Origin: Marsupella aquatica | Lineage: Eukaryota; Marchantiophyta | Length of the DNA: 64,000 bases | Direction of reading: 5' to 3' | Assembly: GCA_973895155.1 (NCBI GenBank) | Contig: OZ316896.1 | Span: forward strand, 2,480,001 to 2,544,000 | In this document: positions 46,916-58,777 of the stretch, one piece after another | How the letters are laid out: the number at the start of each line of letters is the position of its first letter | Position numbering within the stretch: position 1 is the first letter of the stretch | The notes under the pieces: model-generated | What the model was told of the DNA's origin: nothing | Databases searched by the model: none | Seen by the model: only the letters and a program-made list of their open reading frames with translations | Translations under genes and position numbers: made by a program

Positions 46916-49900
46916 GGCATATATATCAGAATATTCCTGCATTCAGAGCAAGTACTTGTGGATGTCTGCCAACCATCCAAATTTTTCAGTGGCCAAAATG
47001 TTGTTTCAAGGCAAAGGTTTCCCAGTTATTTTTGTCTAAAAAATAAAGGCGTTTTATTAAGGAATGCGGAATCCATAGCCACTCATTTTGGTCATTCCTT
47101 AGAAAATAAATCTGCCCGGTCAGAACAAGATGTTTGGTAAATCAATGTGTTATAAGAGTATTTTGCTGTACAACATCTATACCACACCTGCAGGATTGTG
47201 TTATCTTGTAGCTTACTTGCATAAGGATGTGACTCCCTGAAATCAAAGCTTTTCAAATTCTTTCAATTGATCTCAATTTCTTATCATGGCAGTTGGTGAA
47301 GAGCTCAAACAAGAGGAACTAATGCAGCAAGGGAAGGTAATACTGACAATGATTTATTTGTTTTGAATTACCTTGAAAATCAAAAGCAAACCATCCAACA
47401 AAGGATAGACATCTTGCTCTGGAGCATGTGATTTTATGTATGGTAGCCACAAGGGAACAGTACCCAGGGATCCGACAGGGACCCAGACCAGGAAGGAGAG
47501 AGGGTTAAACCAGGGCTGGGAAGTGGGCCAGCAAGGGGCTGAGGAGATAACCAATTCCCACCACTTCATCCCCTCCCACACAATTATACCCTTCACACCC
47601 CTTGCGTGTGGAGGGAGTGTTGAACCTGGGACTTCTCAGTTCTAGGCCCATGAAATCTCATTCTCAGTGAAACTACAAAACTCCATTACAAATTTCTGAG
47701 CTTTCTAATTTTTGCAGCACAGATAGCTGCCCAATCTAGCTCACAACTCCACTGAAATTGCTGCAGAGTAGTCCTGATGCTTCCCCTTCAATAGTGGTCA
47801 TCATCTTCATTTGGGGAGTCTTAGTGAAAAACTCATTCTCTTGCTCCCATGTAAATCTACTTTTATGGCCTAGATCTAGAGTAAAGCCTCTAGATTTAAC
47901 TTTGGGGGTGCAGGAATGGGGATAAGTTGTACATGAGTGTCAATAATAAGGAATATTTATCTTGCAAGGTTTTTTTGTACTCACCTATATTTACATTCAA
48001 AAGAACTGGTAGTCGATCAGGGTAATATCTGAAAATTACATGCAATGACCCAATAAAAGAAATCATCTCCCACACTCTATCATCCTCATCCTAGTCTGCT
48101 TCCTCTTCCTTCATCATGTTCAGAAGAGTTCCAAGTCATGTTTCCATAGCAGTCATTGTCCATTGGACAATGGAGTAGAGACACTGAAGAGCTACAATGG
48201 ATCACAACACCCATGGCAATGAGAGTACATGCAAAGCATAGGGCAAGAAAGTACTAGAAGTGTGTTTGTATCATTCTGCATTTTATCAATTAATAGCATG
48301 AACAGGGCATAAGAAATTGGGCCTGGCTGTGAATTACAAGCATGATTTGGGTCTAGAGTAATGATGTCTTTCCAAATGTTAAGTCCACAGCTGAGAAGAA
48401 TGGAACATCTGCTGAAAATGCAACAGGACCTGAACACATTTGAGAAACAGTATGAATCTGGTAAACTGAGTTGATATATGCATTTACACTAGAAACACTG
48501 CTTGGGGGGTTGGAATTCTACAAGTCATTTTGGATGAGGGGGTCCAAGCTAGGTAGAGAACTGGCAACCAGGGAGTACCAGTAGAAATTACCCAGATTAT
48601 GCCATCCTCTTCTAAGATTGTAGAGAAGTCTTAGCAAACACCCACCAGAAATACAACACTAAATCCTACCTCTACTTCTGGAAGTAGACATGCCATCATT
48701 CTTGACTTCAAGATTTTTTTTAATCCCCTTGCATATTGGGAAGTCCACTAGGATTAGGCACTTAGAGGATATTTGCTACTGGTGGTGGAGATGGAGCCAT
48801 CAAAAGTAGGAAGCACAAGTATAGACAGGATTACTTTGCCTCTACATGAACTTTGTCATTTGTCCTACTTGAGCAAGTTCTTACCTCCCTTGCTCTATTT
48901 TGTTGCAAAAGTCAATAGCTAGAGAAAGTCCAGGCTAACAGTCCAATAAGAGACCTGTGTTGCTCTATCATTGGTGTTTAGGCTATCTTCAATTTAGCTC
49001 ATGTTTTATTGATGAGGTGCTTGTTCTTGGTAGTGCTTGTTGTCGGGCCTTTGTTGTTGAGGGACAAGTCAACAGCACCCTGCACTTGTGTTGTTCTACA
49101 CCCTTCACTTGTGTTGTTCTACGTGAGTTTCTCATTGGTTGTATTTTTAGCTAGGGGTTGCTTGTGGGCTATTTGGGCTTCCCCCTCCCCCATCTTGTGG
49201 GTGGCCTTGATTAATTGTCATGCCTTGGTTCTGGCCCCGCTTTAACAACACTCCAGCAACACTGTCCCAACTCTGTTTTAATTCATTAAATGGTTAATAC
49301 AACCCCAAAACTGGTCCAGTGCAGGATATCAAGTTTGGAACAACACTGGGAAAAGTGCTAGAATAGCACTGCATCACAATGAAAAGTAAGAGTATTGCAC
49401 ATTTACATTTACATTTAGACTTACAACTTCTCGGTGATCAACCAGTTAGTTCTTCATCGATCAAGTCTTGGATTTAATAAATATGACCAACACTAATTCT
49501 GTACATGTTTTTTGTGATGTCATTGAGTGTGGGTGCCTTTCCTACCCCAGTAACACTCTAATCTAGTTCCAATTTATGCCACCTTTTTAAGAAACATTTT
49601 GCACTAGTGAGTGTTGTACCCACAGATCCAGTGGCTTCATTTTCTTTGTGTTTGGCATTCATGTTGTCCCAAAGCTACTCTAGGGCTAGTTTGCTGTTAA
49701 TGGCTCTTTGGTACTATGTCTTAAACCACAGCTGCACATAATAGGACTATGGGTAACCCATAGTTCCCATTTCCACTATGAATGGAGGGATGGGCAGTAG
49801 TGCTGGGGTGAGGTCCATTTTTTTCAGTTGGCTCCACTATTCACTGCTGGCAGGAATGGACAGTGGCCGGGCAGGAAAGGGGGCCTTAAATTAAATGGGC

Positions 49901-50294
49901 AGGTGTGGTTTAAACATTAGATTGAAGCCAGAAGCCCAGATGCACTGGCAGCTTGTCAAACTAGTATGGACTGCTACGATAGCTCTAGTCTTTACATCAC
50001 TCGAACCCCATGTTATGCCTTAATGGCAAATGTTTGGTTAGTTTAAGCTCAAATGTTTTGAGCATCTTCTCTGATCATAAAACACTATGAACCAATCCAA
50101 CAAAGTTTCCTAGCTATAGAGGAGACTGGAACTTCTTCATCTTGAAGCTTCGAGTCAGCCCCATTCAAATCAAGCCAATTGAAATAAATATGTGAGCTGG
50201 AATGTAAGATTGAGAATCTGATCCGCTTCATCACTCCCATATCCCAGATGCCAGCCGAGATGCCAGCTGACGGCTTAAGAAAAGTGTCAAGCCG
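46916..50294. other. Gene-free spacer
   Basis: No gene is recognisable in 3.4 kb. One short motif, CTAGAGTAAAGCCTCTAGA near 47875-47893, recurs at 51935. At 47580-47645 a GGTTCAACACTCC on the minus strand resembles a B box, but no element boundaries are evident. Confidence 0.4.
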
Positions 50295-51100
50295 TCACGA
50301 AACTTTCCGAGTACTACTTGAGAGCTGACAAACTTGCAAACTGTCTAAGGGTTCTAGCATTTCCTTGCCCTGACAGTGTACTCGATCCCATGCCCCTGGC
50401 CACCCCCGGCTTATGAAGTTAGTGGTTGCCCCTGTACCAACCATGGCCATCCCACATTGACTATTCATTTGTAATTTCATTAGGATAAGCAGGGGGATAA
50501 GCTTTATAGTATCATCTACTTTTGCCTTGATTGTTCTTTCTAGAACAATTTCATCTTCTTTTGTCAAGGAATTTCCCTTAGTTTTGGGCCCTAATGGTTA
50601 AGATTGGATTGGTTAGAGCAATACTTACCTAAATGCTCTTTGCCCCACCATCAAAATTTGGCTTTGCCTCCTTTGTTAAGGATTCCTTACTTTGATAACC
50701 AGGCTCGCCAGACTTGAAGCAGAATCCTTCTTCCTTGCGCTTTTCCAAAAGTGCATCCCGTTTTGCCTTCTAAATTGGCAAGGAAACTTTCTTGGGCAAT
50801 TTTACCCTCTTTTCTGGTCACCAACCAGATGCTGAGTGTTTAGGGTCACACTTGAACCTTGCCTCTTTTCTGGTCACCAACCGGATGCTGAGTGTTTAGG
50901 GTCACACTTGAATCTTGCCCCCACCTACCTCGGTTTTCTTCTTGCCACCCACCTTGGCCAGGTATGGACGGTTGTTCACAAACATTGTGGCCCAGTCCAA
51001 CGCGTCTGTGAGTTGCTTGACCTTGTGTTACTATCTTGCAACTTCTCCTGGGGCAATTGCAGAAGCTTCACAATGAAATCATCCCTTGAGGTATGCAAGT
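50295..51100 (-). pseudogene. Decayed Ty3/gypsy gag-protease remnant
   Basis: On the minus strand, broken frames give gypsy-like pieces in the right order. A gag stretch (QLTDALDWATMF...) reads at about 51030-50920. A basic region leads into a damaged zinc knuckle (RKEEGFCFKSGEPGYQSKE, with Ser for Cys and Tyr for His) near 50760-50700. A retropepsin-like GTGATTNFISRGW lies near 50430-50395, where Gly replaces the usual catalytic Asp. Stops and frameshifts separate the pieces. No reverse transcriptase or LTRs were found nearby, so this is a fragment. Confidence 0.6.
50807..50918. repeat. Tandem duplication, 2 x 56 bp, inside the gypsy remnant
   Basis: Units start CTCTTTTCTGGTCACCAACC at 50807 and 50863 and differ at very few positions. 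The duplication helps disrupt the gag frame. Confidence 0.9.
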
Positions 51101-52059
51101 GTTGAAAAGGCCTCATCCCTTGAGGTATGCAAGTCAAGTCTGACAGTAGGAGATAATGTTTTTGCATGATTATCCCCCCTATACAACATTTCCGAGATGC
51201 ACTTCTTAGCCTGAGGTCAAGTGCAAGTCACGTCTGACAGTAGGAGATATTGTTTTTGCATATCCCCCCATTCAACATTTCTGTGATGCACTTTTCAGCA
51301 TGCCTCTTCGGGTACTTGGTGATTAAGTTGAGACTGAGGCCCTCAACCATTTTCTAATACACAAGCGACTGGGAGCTACTCTCTTGAGCTAACTCCAATA
51401 CTTATACCAAGTGAAGACATAGTCTCTAAGAAATGGGGAGACAACGGATGCACTAAAAGACAGCTCTAAACACGCTTGGAGGTGAACCTCCATTGATTAT
51501 ATTGTGGTGAGCCATGTGTAACAAAACTTTTTTCTGCTTTGTTCCTAGGCTCCATCATAAGTTGTGTGACCAGCGGTCCTGTTTCACTTGTATCTAAGAA
51601 CTCTCCTATTGCGTGCTGCTAGAAACAAAAACCAATAGTGCTGTTGGTCTAACATGATTCAGGTTTCCTATTTCTAATAAGCTATCATGAAGAGACTCAT
51701 TGCCCTTACCAACCCCATGCAAAAACCACACATTTAAGTGATAGCATTCTATCAGTCAGTCAGACCTTCTCCCTAGTGTCAACAAGTGGGGTCTCCTCTC
51801 TTCTAAGGTCATCACTTGGGTAGTAATGTGATCAAGCAACCAATACATAAGGCAACTAAGGTCCTGTCATCAAATTAACCAGTCAAATCTAAGTGTAGAA
51901 TATTGATCAAAAGCAACTCTTCAGGGCCTGCGGACTAGAGTGAAGCCTCTAGACCTTTACTTTGGTGTGTAACTGAAGTTGGTGGTGCAAATGGAAAACG
52001 AGATTGGGGGAGAGTGAGTCTCTGGAAATTGTGCAACTGACTTAAATGTCCTCACCTGG
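51101..52059. other. Gene-free spacer with partial duplications
   Basis: CCTTGAGGTATGCAAGT occurs at about 51085 and 51118. A segment with GTCTGACAGTAGGAGATA recurs about 93 bp apart (51139 and 51232). No gene is seen. Confidence 0.45.
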
Positions 52060-52271
52060 CTTAAATGTCCTCACCTTTATTTAAATCACCATTGGCCATA
52101 TAAAACGAGAAGTGTCCAAGAGTTCTCCCTTTTTCACATTCTCTCCTCTAGGGTGACTTTGCTGCTTAAATGTCCTCACCTTGAATTAAACCACCACTGG
52201 CCATATAAAAGGAGAAGTGTCCAAGATTTTCTCCCTTTTTCACATTACTCTCCTCTAGGGTGACTTTATTC
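52060..52271. repeat. Tandem duplication, 2 x ~105 bp
   Basis: Units start CTTAAATGTCCTCACCTT at 52060 and 52165 and share GGCCATATAAAA, GAGAAGTGTCCAAGA and CTCTCCTCTAGGGTGACTTT. An extra copy of the first 19 bp precedes the first unit. Confidence 0.9.
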
Positions 52272-52825
52272 CACAATTTCAAGAAAAAATACTAAAAATG
52301 GTGAAATCTCTGGAAGCAGGTTTTGTCATGGCTAGTGGCTCTTTAAGTGCAAAGAAGGGGCACTTAGGCTACTCCATATGCCCAAGACTACGACAATTTT
52401 TGGTAGTCAATCACCACCACCAATCTTGGGATGGGTCCTGAAGAAATGGGTAAATCTTTGTCAATTCAAAGAAGTTGACCATAGAGGGTAGGATTTGTTG
52501 CACCACATCCCTCGTTCGTCGCTTCAACCAACCGTCATGAAAGTGCTGCCATCTCCATGGAAAAAACAGATGTGCCGCTTTCATCAGCCTTTCCTTTTCT
52601 TCAGCCCAAGACAATCTTTGTTACATCCCTCCCTTCAATTATCTTCCATGACAATACGGCTTGAACAGAACATTGTGTACATGACATTTTCCAGAACGTT
52701 TCTCCCCTAAACATTTCAACACCCCAAAATTACAGGAAAGAAGCTCACGATCGCCACGACCTCATTCCTCTGTACGCCTGTGAGTGTCAAAGCTTTTGGC
52801 AATTAGATTGAGGTCAAAGACATAC
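52272..52825. other. Spacer downstream of the WAT1-related gene
   Basis: This contains the 3' untranslated region of the minus-strand transporter gene. No other feature is visible. Confidence 0.4.
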
Positions 52826-55800
52826 CTATTTAAGCAGAGGCTCTTGCAAGCTTGAAGTGACTTTGATTGTTGATAGGACATCAGGAGTTGGTACAGCTTC
52901 TTCTAAAAGTGAACGCAGCTGTTGATCTTTCATCTTTCCCCAGGTGATCGAATATAGTCCGCTAATGATGACCAGAGTTCCCAATACACTGCACCCGAGT
53001 CGACTTGGTGAGCACTAAGTCGGTCTCAAAATGTCTTTCCAGAAAAATAATACCACTCATAGCATATCTTGTAACTGATTCGGGTAAACTCTTCCGAAGA
53101 CTCCTGCGAAAGCTGGGAAGTTCAAATTAACACCACATCCAAGAAATCGTTGCAAGCGACACGATCGGAAGTAATCCAGACAATAAAACAGGGAATTGGA
53201 TCTGGGCTATACCATCCCAATTGAATGCTTTCACCGAGAAAAATAAGAGAAAGAGTACTCGTGACAAAGGGCTGAAGAGGGTGGTAAGAGGCTACGAACA
53301 CGGGACCAGCCTTTTGTACTGCCCACAACAACAATGTCCAGTTCGCACCTGAAGCTATCAGGCCCTGCACATCAGCAACTTCTCACACATTAGAGGAGCC
53401 CACATCAATGTTGGGAATTCGACTTGTGCTAATCCACATCTGGCGTAACCCCGTGATACGTTAGATCATATCAGAAACTACAGATAAAGAACAGAATTAA
53501 ACAATAAAGTGGAGAAGGATACTAATACTAACCATATATAAAACTGCGATTATCGTTGAAGGTTGACGATAAAGGACCCACTCAGAACTGTCCTGAACAG
53601 TCAGGAGTCCTAGAATTGCAAGTGCAAGGGCACCACCGAAATAGGAAATTGCTGCGATCGAGACTGGTGCTGGGCATCTCTTCAAAAGTGGAACCTGCCA
53701 ACAGCAAGAAAATGTTAATGCATTTTCTGGATCTCCGCGCGCGCGTACTGCGCTTCAATGACATCAGCCCGAGTAGGTGCCACTCGACTACTAACTTAGC
53801 TCAATGATCGCAAGGACGTTTCTTCAAAAGGAGTTCATCCATACATGCTGCCAGAACAAAACAAAAAACGAAACAATACTGCACTGCAGAAAAGGATTTC
53901 GTAATATTGTGAATTGCAAATTCTGGCGTCTGATTTCTACCTGTAGTGTGATGGTGGTAGCGAAACAAATTGCCCCAAGGCAACATAAGATCACACCTAT
54001 CTGCCAGCTTTCTATGCCAAGGTCTACCATGGTAACTAGAGAGGTGCCTTTGCCATCAACTTGCAATTCTGATCCAGGACTGTTATGTAAGCCTGGGGAA
54101 AGGGCGCCTAGAATTGCAGGGCCCTTGTAAACTGCTACAATTGCACCCCCACCGACGGCACATATACAGCCTACCACTTTTGCTTGCCCATCAAACCTTC
54201 TCCAATTGATATGCTCCAAACTGCATGAAAGAATTTGCATCAGTTCTGACTAAATAATACAAATTCTGACAGCAACATAGAAATTGAATTCGCACCGGTC
54301 TAAAGAAACCAAATAGTAGAGGGCTTTCCCAGGGAAGCCTTCAGAAGAACCAACAATCAGCTGCGAACTATATCTAAACAGGTCATTTGGATGGTGTACA
54401 AATTGACCAGGAGAACTCGATTTCAAGGGGAAAGATACCGCACAATAAACAGTCAGTATGATTAAGAATCAACTGTCCGTGGGGCTAACGTCACTTAGTT
54501 TACAGTTGTAAGTTATCTATTGTGAAAGGCCGTACTGTTTTCTGGAACTCAACTATGTTTTAAAGCTGGAAAAGCGAAAAAAACGAGAGCATTGTGACAG
54601 AAGCTTTACCCAAACACCGCCGAGATGAAGAATACCAAAACTGGAACTGTCATTGAAATAGCAGAAGCAAGTGAAGGGGTTGCCAGTTCTAAGCCGAACA
54701 GCATTAGCAGTTGGTGAGCAAATACCCTGACAATCATAATTCCAAGAAAATTCTCCATCAAGAAATCAGCACTAGCACTTCACTCGAAAAAGCTTTGGAA
54801 TGTGTAGCAGAGCTGTGTCAAGAATCTCGAAAGTTCTGTTACGAAATTTGGAGATAGGAAGGACGCTTCATACCCCAAGGATACAGAACAGGTAATCTGG
54901 CGTATGAAGACTTAAGAAAGGCAGAGCAAAGACTGATCTAAAACTGGACGTCAGTTATATCCAGGCATATCCCGGACCAATCTAATTCCAATTAAAAAAG
55001 TCGTGATTGTAGCCACCTTTGCCGCAAGTTTGTTGCTAATTAAAACGATGCTCGTCATCAAATCAACTCGCTAATGCTTAGCAGTTGTGCTAACTTCTGA
55101 GAGGTTGGGCAATGGAAGATTCCTGATTTTGTATTCAAGTTCTTACAGTGAAGCAAAAAATACCACCAGCTATTCGTGTGGGATTTTGAACTGACTGCAC
55201 GTTTTGCAAAAGTCAATCTTCTCACTAAAACTCTCCCCTGAATTTCTCAACCCGTAATATTGTGACTGTAAATAGCGTTGTACAAATGTACCCGAGTATT
55301 CGGAAGTAACAATGACTACCGCTAGTAATGTGTTGACAATCGTTTGAAAATCAAGCTGCAACAGCAGCCGACCCCGCGACCTGAGACAGCACTCCCTCCG
55401 TCCACCAAGAGCAACATTTGTAAACAAAAATGTCTCCTAATGGAAAAGTCATTGAACTTGTAAATTAAACCCACCTGGAAAGAACACTGAAGATTATCGC
55501 GCAGTAAACTTGTAGATCTCCTTCTCTACTCCTCTGAAAGATAATGTGAGTTGAGGCGGAAATTGATTTTTAGAAGTGTCGCTCTTATTGTTGGTCGGAG
55601 GGAGTATTTTCAGATCCGCTGAAGCGACAGATTCAACCGGGCTATTCTTGCGGGAGTTTACGAAATCAATTAGAATTCTCCAATTAATATCCCTACCCAA
55701 GGATTGTGGGTCTATAGTTCGTTGCGACCAACTTCTCTCAAAAACAGCGGGAGGAGTTACTCAAGCCGTTAAGCTCCAGCTGACCAGCCTTTGATCATCT

Positions 55801-57005
55801 TTCTAAATTTCAATGAATGCCGGAAGAGTAACGAGATGAGACGCTCAAAATGGGGCTCCCCATTTTAGCAGAATCTCTCAGTGCAGGCAAGCTTCGTTGA
55901 AGGGAGCGGGGCAGGATTTGGTCACTCCACAGAAGTACGACACGAACTCCAGGGAACGCCGCAGAACAAATACGCCTGGCACTGCCACTAGAAGCAACCG
56001 GGTATCGCTAACAACGCTGCACGCATCAACAGAACATACTCGTAATAAACAAGAAGACCACGCTTCCTGGCGGTTCCTGTGGTACTTCTGTGGGGTAACC
56101 AAAGATATCAGACCCAAACCTCATAGCAAAGGACATCACTACACGGTGAAATTGATTAGTTGGGCCAGTTGCGAGTCAATCAAGCACATCACTCTTGCCT
56201 CGCGAGATCGTATGGGATATGAGTGAAATGCCAACCCAAGTCCAAGAAGCAGAACCAGCGTTATTGCCGTACGGTCGAAGTAGACGCGTTTCCCTCTACA
56301 AAATTCAGCCACGTAAGAAAGAGAGTCAAGTTTCCAGTAAAATCCTGGATTGCCATTACTCAGCAACGAGACTTGAAAAGTTATGCGAAAATGATGAACA
56401 AGGATAAACTTCGCCTCTTCAATTTGACAAAAATCCTCTTTCATAAGATTCATTGAACTGTCGGCCTTAGCCTCTTCAGAACAACTAAGCTTTGCGACCT
56501 TGTCTGTCTTTCGTCAGAACATATAATTAAAACTAGAAACCGCTCTGTTCGTCTATGTCACAGAACTGATCTCGAAGTTCAGGTGCTCATACCCAATCAT
56601 TGATTAAACCTGTTCCTCGGCACTCTACTATGAACTGCATGTTCACGAGATTAATCAGCGTTCGCCTGCAAACAACGGAAGATCTAGTACTCATATTTTT
56701 ATGTAAAATCTAGTACTCAATTTCATTCAGGCACCAATTGTCCTGCTTGTCATGAGGCGGCAGAGCTGGTGCTGCCAGGATGAATACCTCTCGGCGAAGT
56801 AAGCCCAAGGGGCAAGCGCCAAGAATGCAATCACATCCCGATACACGGCATACACGATTGGGTTGACACCAGCGGTCAGAGCAACCTTGCTGATAACGTT
56901 GCCGCCTGCAATCCCACACTGCACCAGCACTAGCACCGCATGGACCTTCCAGAAGCTTTCTGCTTGAGCTTCCGATCTAGAAACAATGGAGGAAGGAGGA
57001 GCCAT
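52826..57005 (-). CDS. WAT1-related (nodulin MtN21/EamA-type) transporter
   Basis: Seven minus-strand exons join in frame to 383 residues: 56788-57005, 56236-56295, 54610-54726, 53941-54220, 53533-53694, 53213-53364 and 52826-52988. This is a plant drug/metabolite transporter with two EamA domains and about ten membrane helices. Arabidopsis WAT1 of this family is a vacuolar auxin exporter, and other members carry amino acids. Family landmarks are QCGIAGGNVISKVALTAGV and VYRDVIAFLALAPWAYFAER in exon 1, HQLLMLFGLELATPSLASAI in exon 3, LEHINWRR...GGAIVAVYKGP and GAICFATTITLQ in exon 4, YFGGALALAI in exon 5, and NWTLLLWAVQKAGPVFVASY with LIFLGESIQLG in exon 6. Exon 7 has GTLVIISGLYSITWGK and a cytosolic tail ending EPLLK. 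The 60-bp exon 2 and the exon 7 acceptor were chosen by frame and family spacing. Substrate unknown. Confidence 0.9.
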
Positions 57006-57062
57006 GACTGCAAAATTGGGAAGGCTGGATTGAAAGTTTGGAGCAGATTCTCACACCAAGTT

Positions 57063-57262
57063 TTCTGGTTGTTCTGGAGCTCTAGACAAATTCATCCTCA
57101 TGGCAGTCCTGTGCATAGCATTCTGGTTGTTTTGGAGCTCTAGACGAACTCATCCTCATGCATGGCAGGCCTAAGCACTCCTCATGGCAGTCCTGTGCAT
57201 AGCATTCTGGTTGTTCTGGAGCTCTAGACGAACTCATCCTCATGCATGGCAGGCCTAAGCAC
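57063..57262. repeat. Three tandem units (about 58-83 bp) just upstream of the transporter gene
   Basis: Units start TTCTGGTTGTTCTGGAGCTC (or one base different) at about 57063, 57121 and 57204. The middle one is longer because it contains part of the next unit's head. Confidence 0.85.
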
Positions 57263-57431
57263 ATTCCGATGCATAGCACACTAGCAGTCCTATGCTGTTT
57301 GCTTGACAATTTGTTGCTCAATAGCACTCTACTACAGTAGTGGCCTAAGCACATTCCGATGCATAGCACACTAGCAGTCCTATGCTGTTTGCTTGACAAT
57401 TTGTTGCTCAATAGCACTCTACTACAGTAGT
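57252..57431. repeat. Tandem duplication, 2 x 90 bp, apparently exact
   Basis: Units start GGCCTAAGCACATTCCGATG at 57252 and 57342 and both end CTACTACAGTAGT. No difference was seen, so this is a recent event. Confidence 0.92.
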
Positions 57432-57460
57432 TCTTTTGACGTTGTTGGGAAAAACGGATA

Positions 57461-57660
57461 CTTTTTACAGAAAAGGGCCAAATAGAGTACAAAAGAATAA
57501 ACAAGAGAGGTCCCAAGTGGACAAAACGAAACGCAAAAGAAGTGAGCAAAAGAGTATATACACACTTTTTATATACAAAGGGACCAAACAGAGTACAAAA
57601 GAACAAACAAAAGAGGGCCCAAGTGGACAAAACCAAACGAAAAAGAAGTGAGCAAAAGGG
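57461..57660. repeat. Tandem duplication, 2 x ~104 bp
   Basis: Units start CTTTTTACAG or CTTTTTATAT at 57461 and 57565. They share AGAGTACAAAAGAA, CCCAAGTGGACAAAAC and AGAAGTGAGCAAAAG with scattered differences. It may be part of the 3' region of the neighbouring LINE. Confidence 0.85.
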
Positions 57661-57796
57661 AACCACTAAACACCAAGAAAGAGGAACTAAAAGTAAGAAA
57701 TGAACAATAAGAAACCCCTAAAAACCAAGAAAGAGAGACTAAAACTAACCCAAGCGGACCGAGGTCCTCATCATTCCTAGCGAATGTGGCAAAAAG

Positions 57797-58771
57797 CTAA
57801 TGGTCCACATCAAGGGTCAAAACTAGATCGGCAAGGGGGATTGGAACATCCTCTAGGGGAGCTAGCCGCTGCGGAGGCACACTAGCACCCACTGTAAGAG
57901 ATCGACGATAGATGGCCCGAGCTTGAGCACGCTGTAAGGTGACTGAAATGCATTGGCAAAAGTGCGTGGTCAAAACAAAAAGCGGGGGTCCGGAGGGACC
58001 CATTCGGCCATGAACATCCCGGGCAGCTTGCCGAAGAAGCCCATCAAACTGAGGATGAAGACGCCCAAATAGCTCCAGAGCAAGGGGGAGGAAGTTGTCG
58101 GATGAAGCTCGTGCAACATATTTGGCCTCCTTCGTTGTTGTCGCACGTGACGCTGCTGCCCCTGCCATAGTTGCCGTTGTCCCGATGATGTCTTGGCGCA
58201 ATGGGTTTGCCACCACTACATCTGCCAAAGTACGTTGACCCTCACGGACCATGGTAAGATCCACCCGTAACCGCTGTGATGGAGGACCAGGTAACTCGAG
58301 TACCACCTCCCGTCGCATGCATACCAAAGAGCCAGAGAGAACCTGAGCAGTCGCATCGCGCACAACATCGTGAACAATAATGGTTTCACCTCCCAAACTG
58401 CACCGAAGAAGATGGACACCTGTGGCATCACAAGGCTTCCCACAAGTGCAAGAAGGAGGTAAACCTGCAAGAAGTGGGTGGGGCAGCCCCATACGAAGAC
58501 GCATGGCTGTGGAGAACTCTGTTGAAGACATCCGCAAATGAGGAATGACTGGATTGGCTTGAAGCCATCCTCCTGCGCCCTTCCCTCCGGAAGAAAGAAT
58601 CCGAGCCCGGTCCGTGTCAGGTGCCTCGGAGAGGATGCTGGAAAGGGTGAAAGCGTGCATACGCCCAGCGAGGTCTGCCTGAAGACGAACGGGATCCAAG
58701 GATAAAAACTCTTGAAAAGAAGGTAACGCGGCGCAAACGGGATCTGGTAATGATGACCGCGCTGCGCACAA
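57797..58771 (-). pseudogene. Copy A: C-terminal zinc finger and restriction-like endonuclease
   Basis: This 324-residue frame continues the copy A reverse transcriptase after a single TAG. It has a CxC...C...H...C cluster (CTCGKPCDATGVHLLRC) followed by a PD-(D/E)xK-like core, RLRVDLTMVREGQRTLADVV. This order is the hallmark of the RLE endonuclease of R2-type LINEs, which nicks target DNA. The far C-terminus (ALELFGRLHPQFDGLL...) is shared with copy B. Confidence 0.75.
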
Positions 58772-58777
58772 ATGAAC

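Noticed and set aside
47436-47645. A fourth SINE-like element with a B-box-like GGTTCAACACTCC on the minus strand
   Set aside because: No A box at the right distance and no flanking duplication could be found.
57082-57666. 194-codon minus-strand open frame above the transporter gene
   Set aside because: It is made entirely of tandem repeats whose unit lengths happen to keep frame. No independent evidence of coding.
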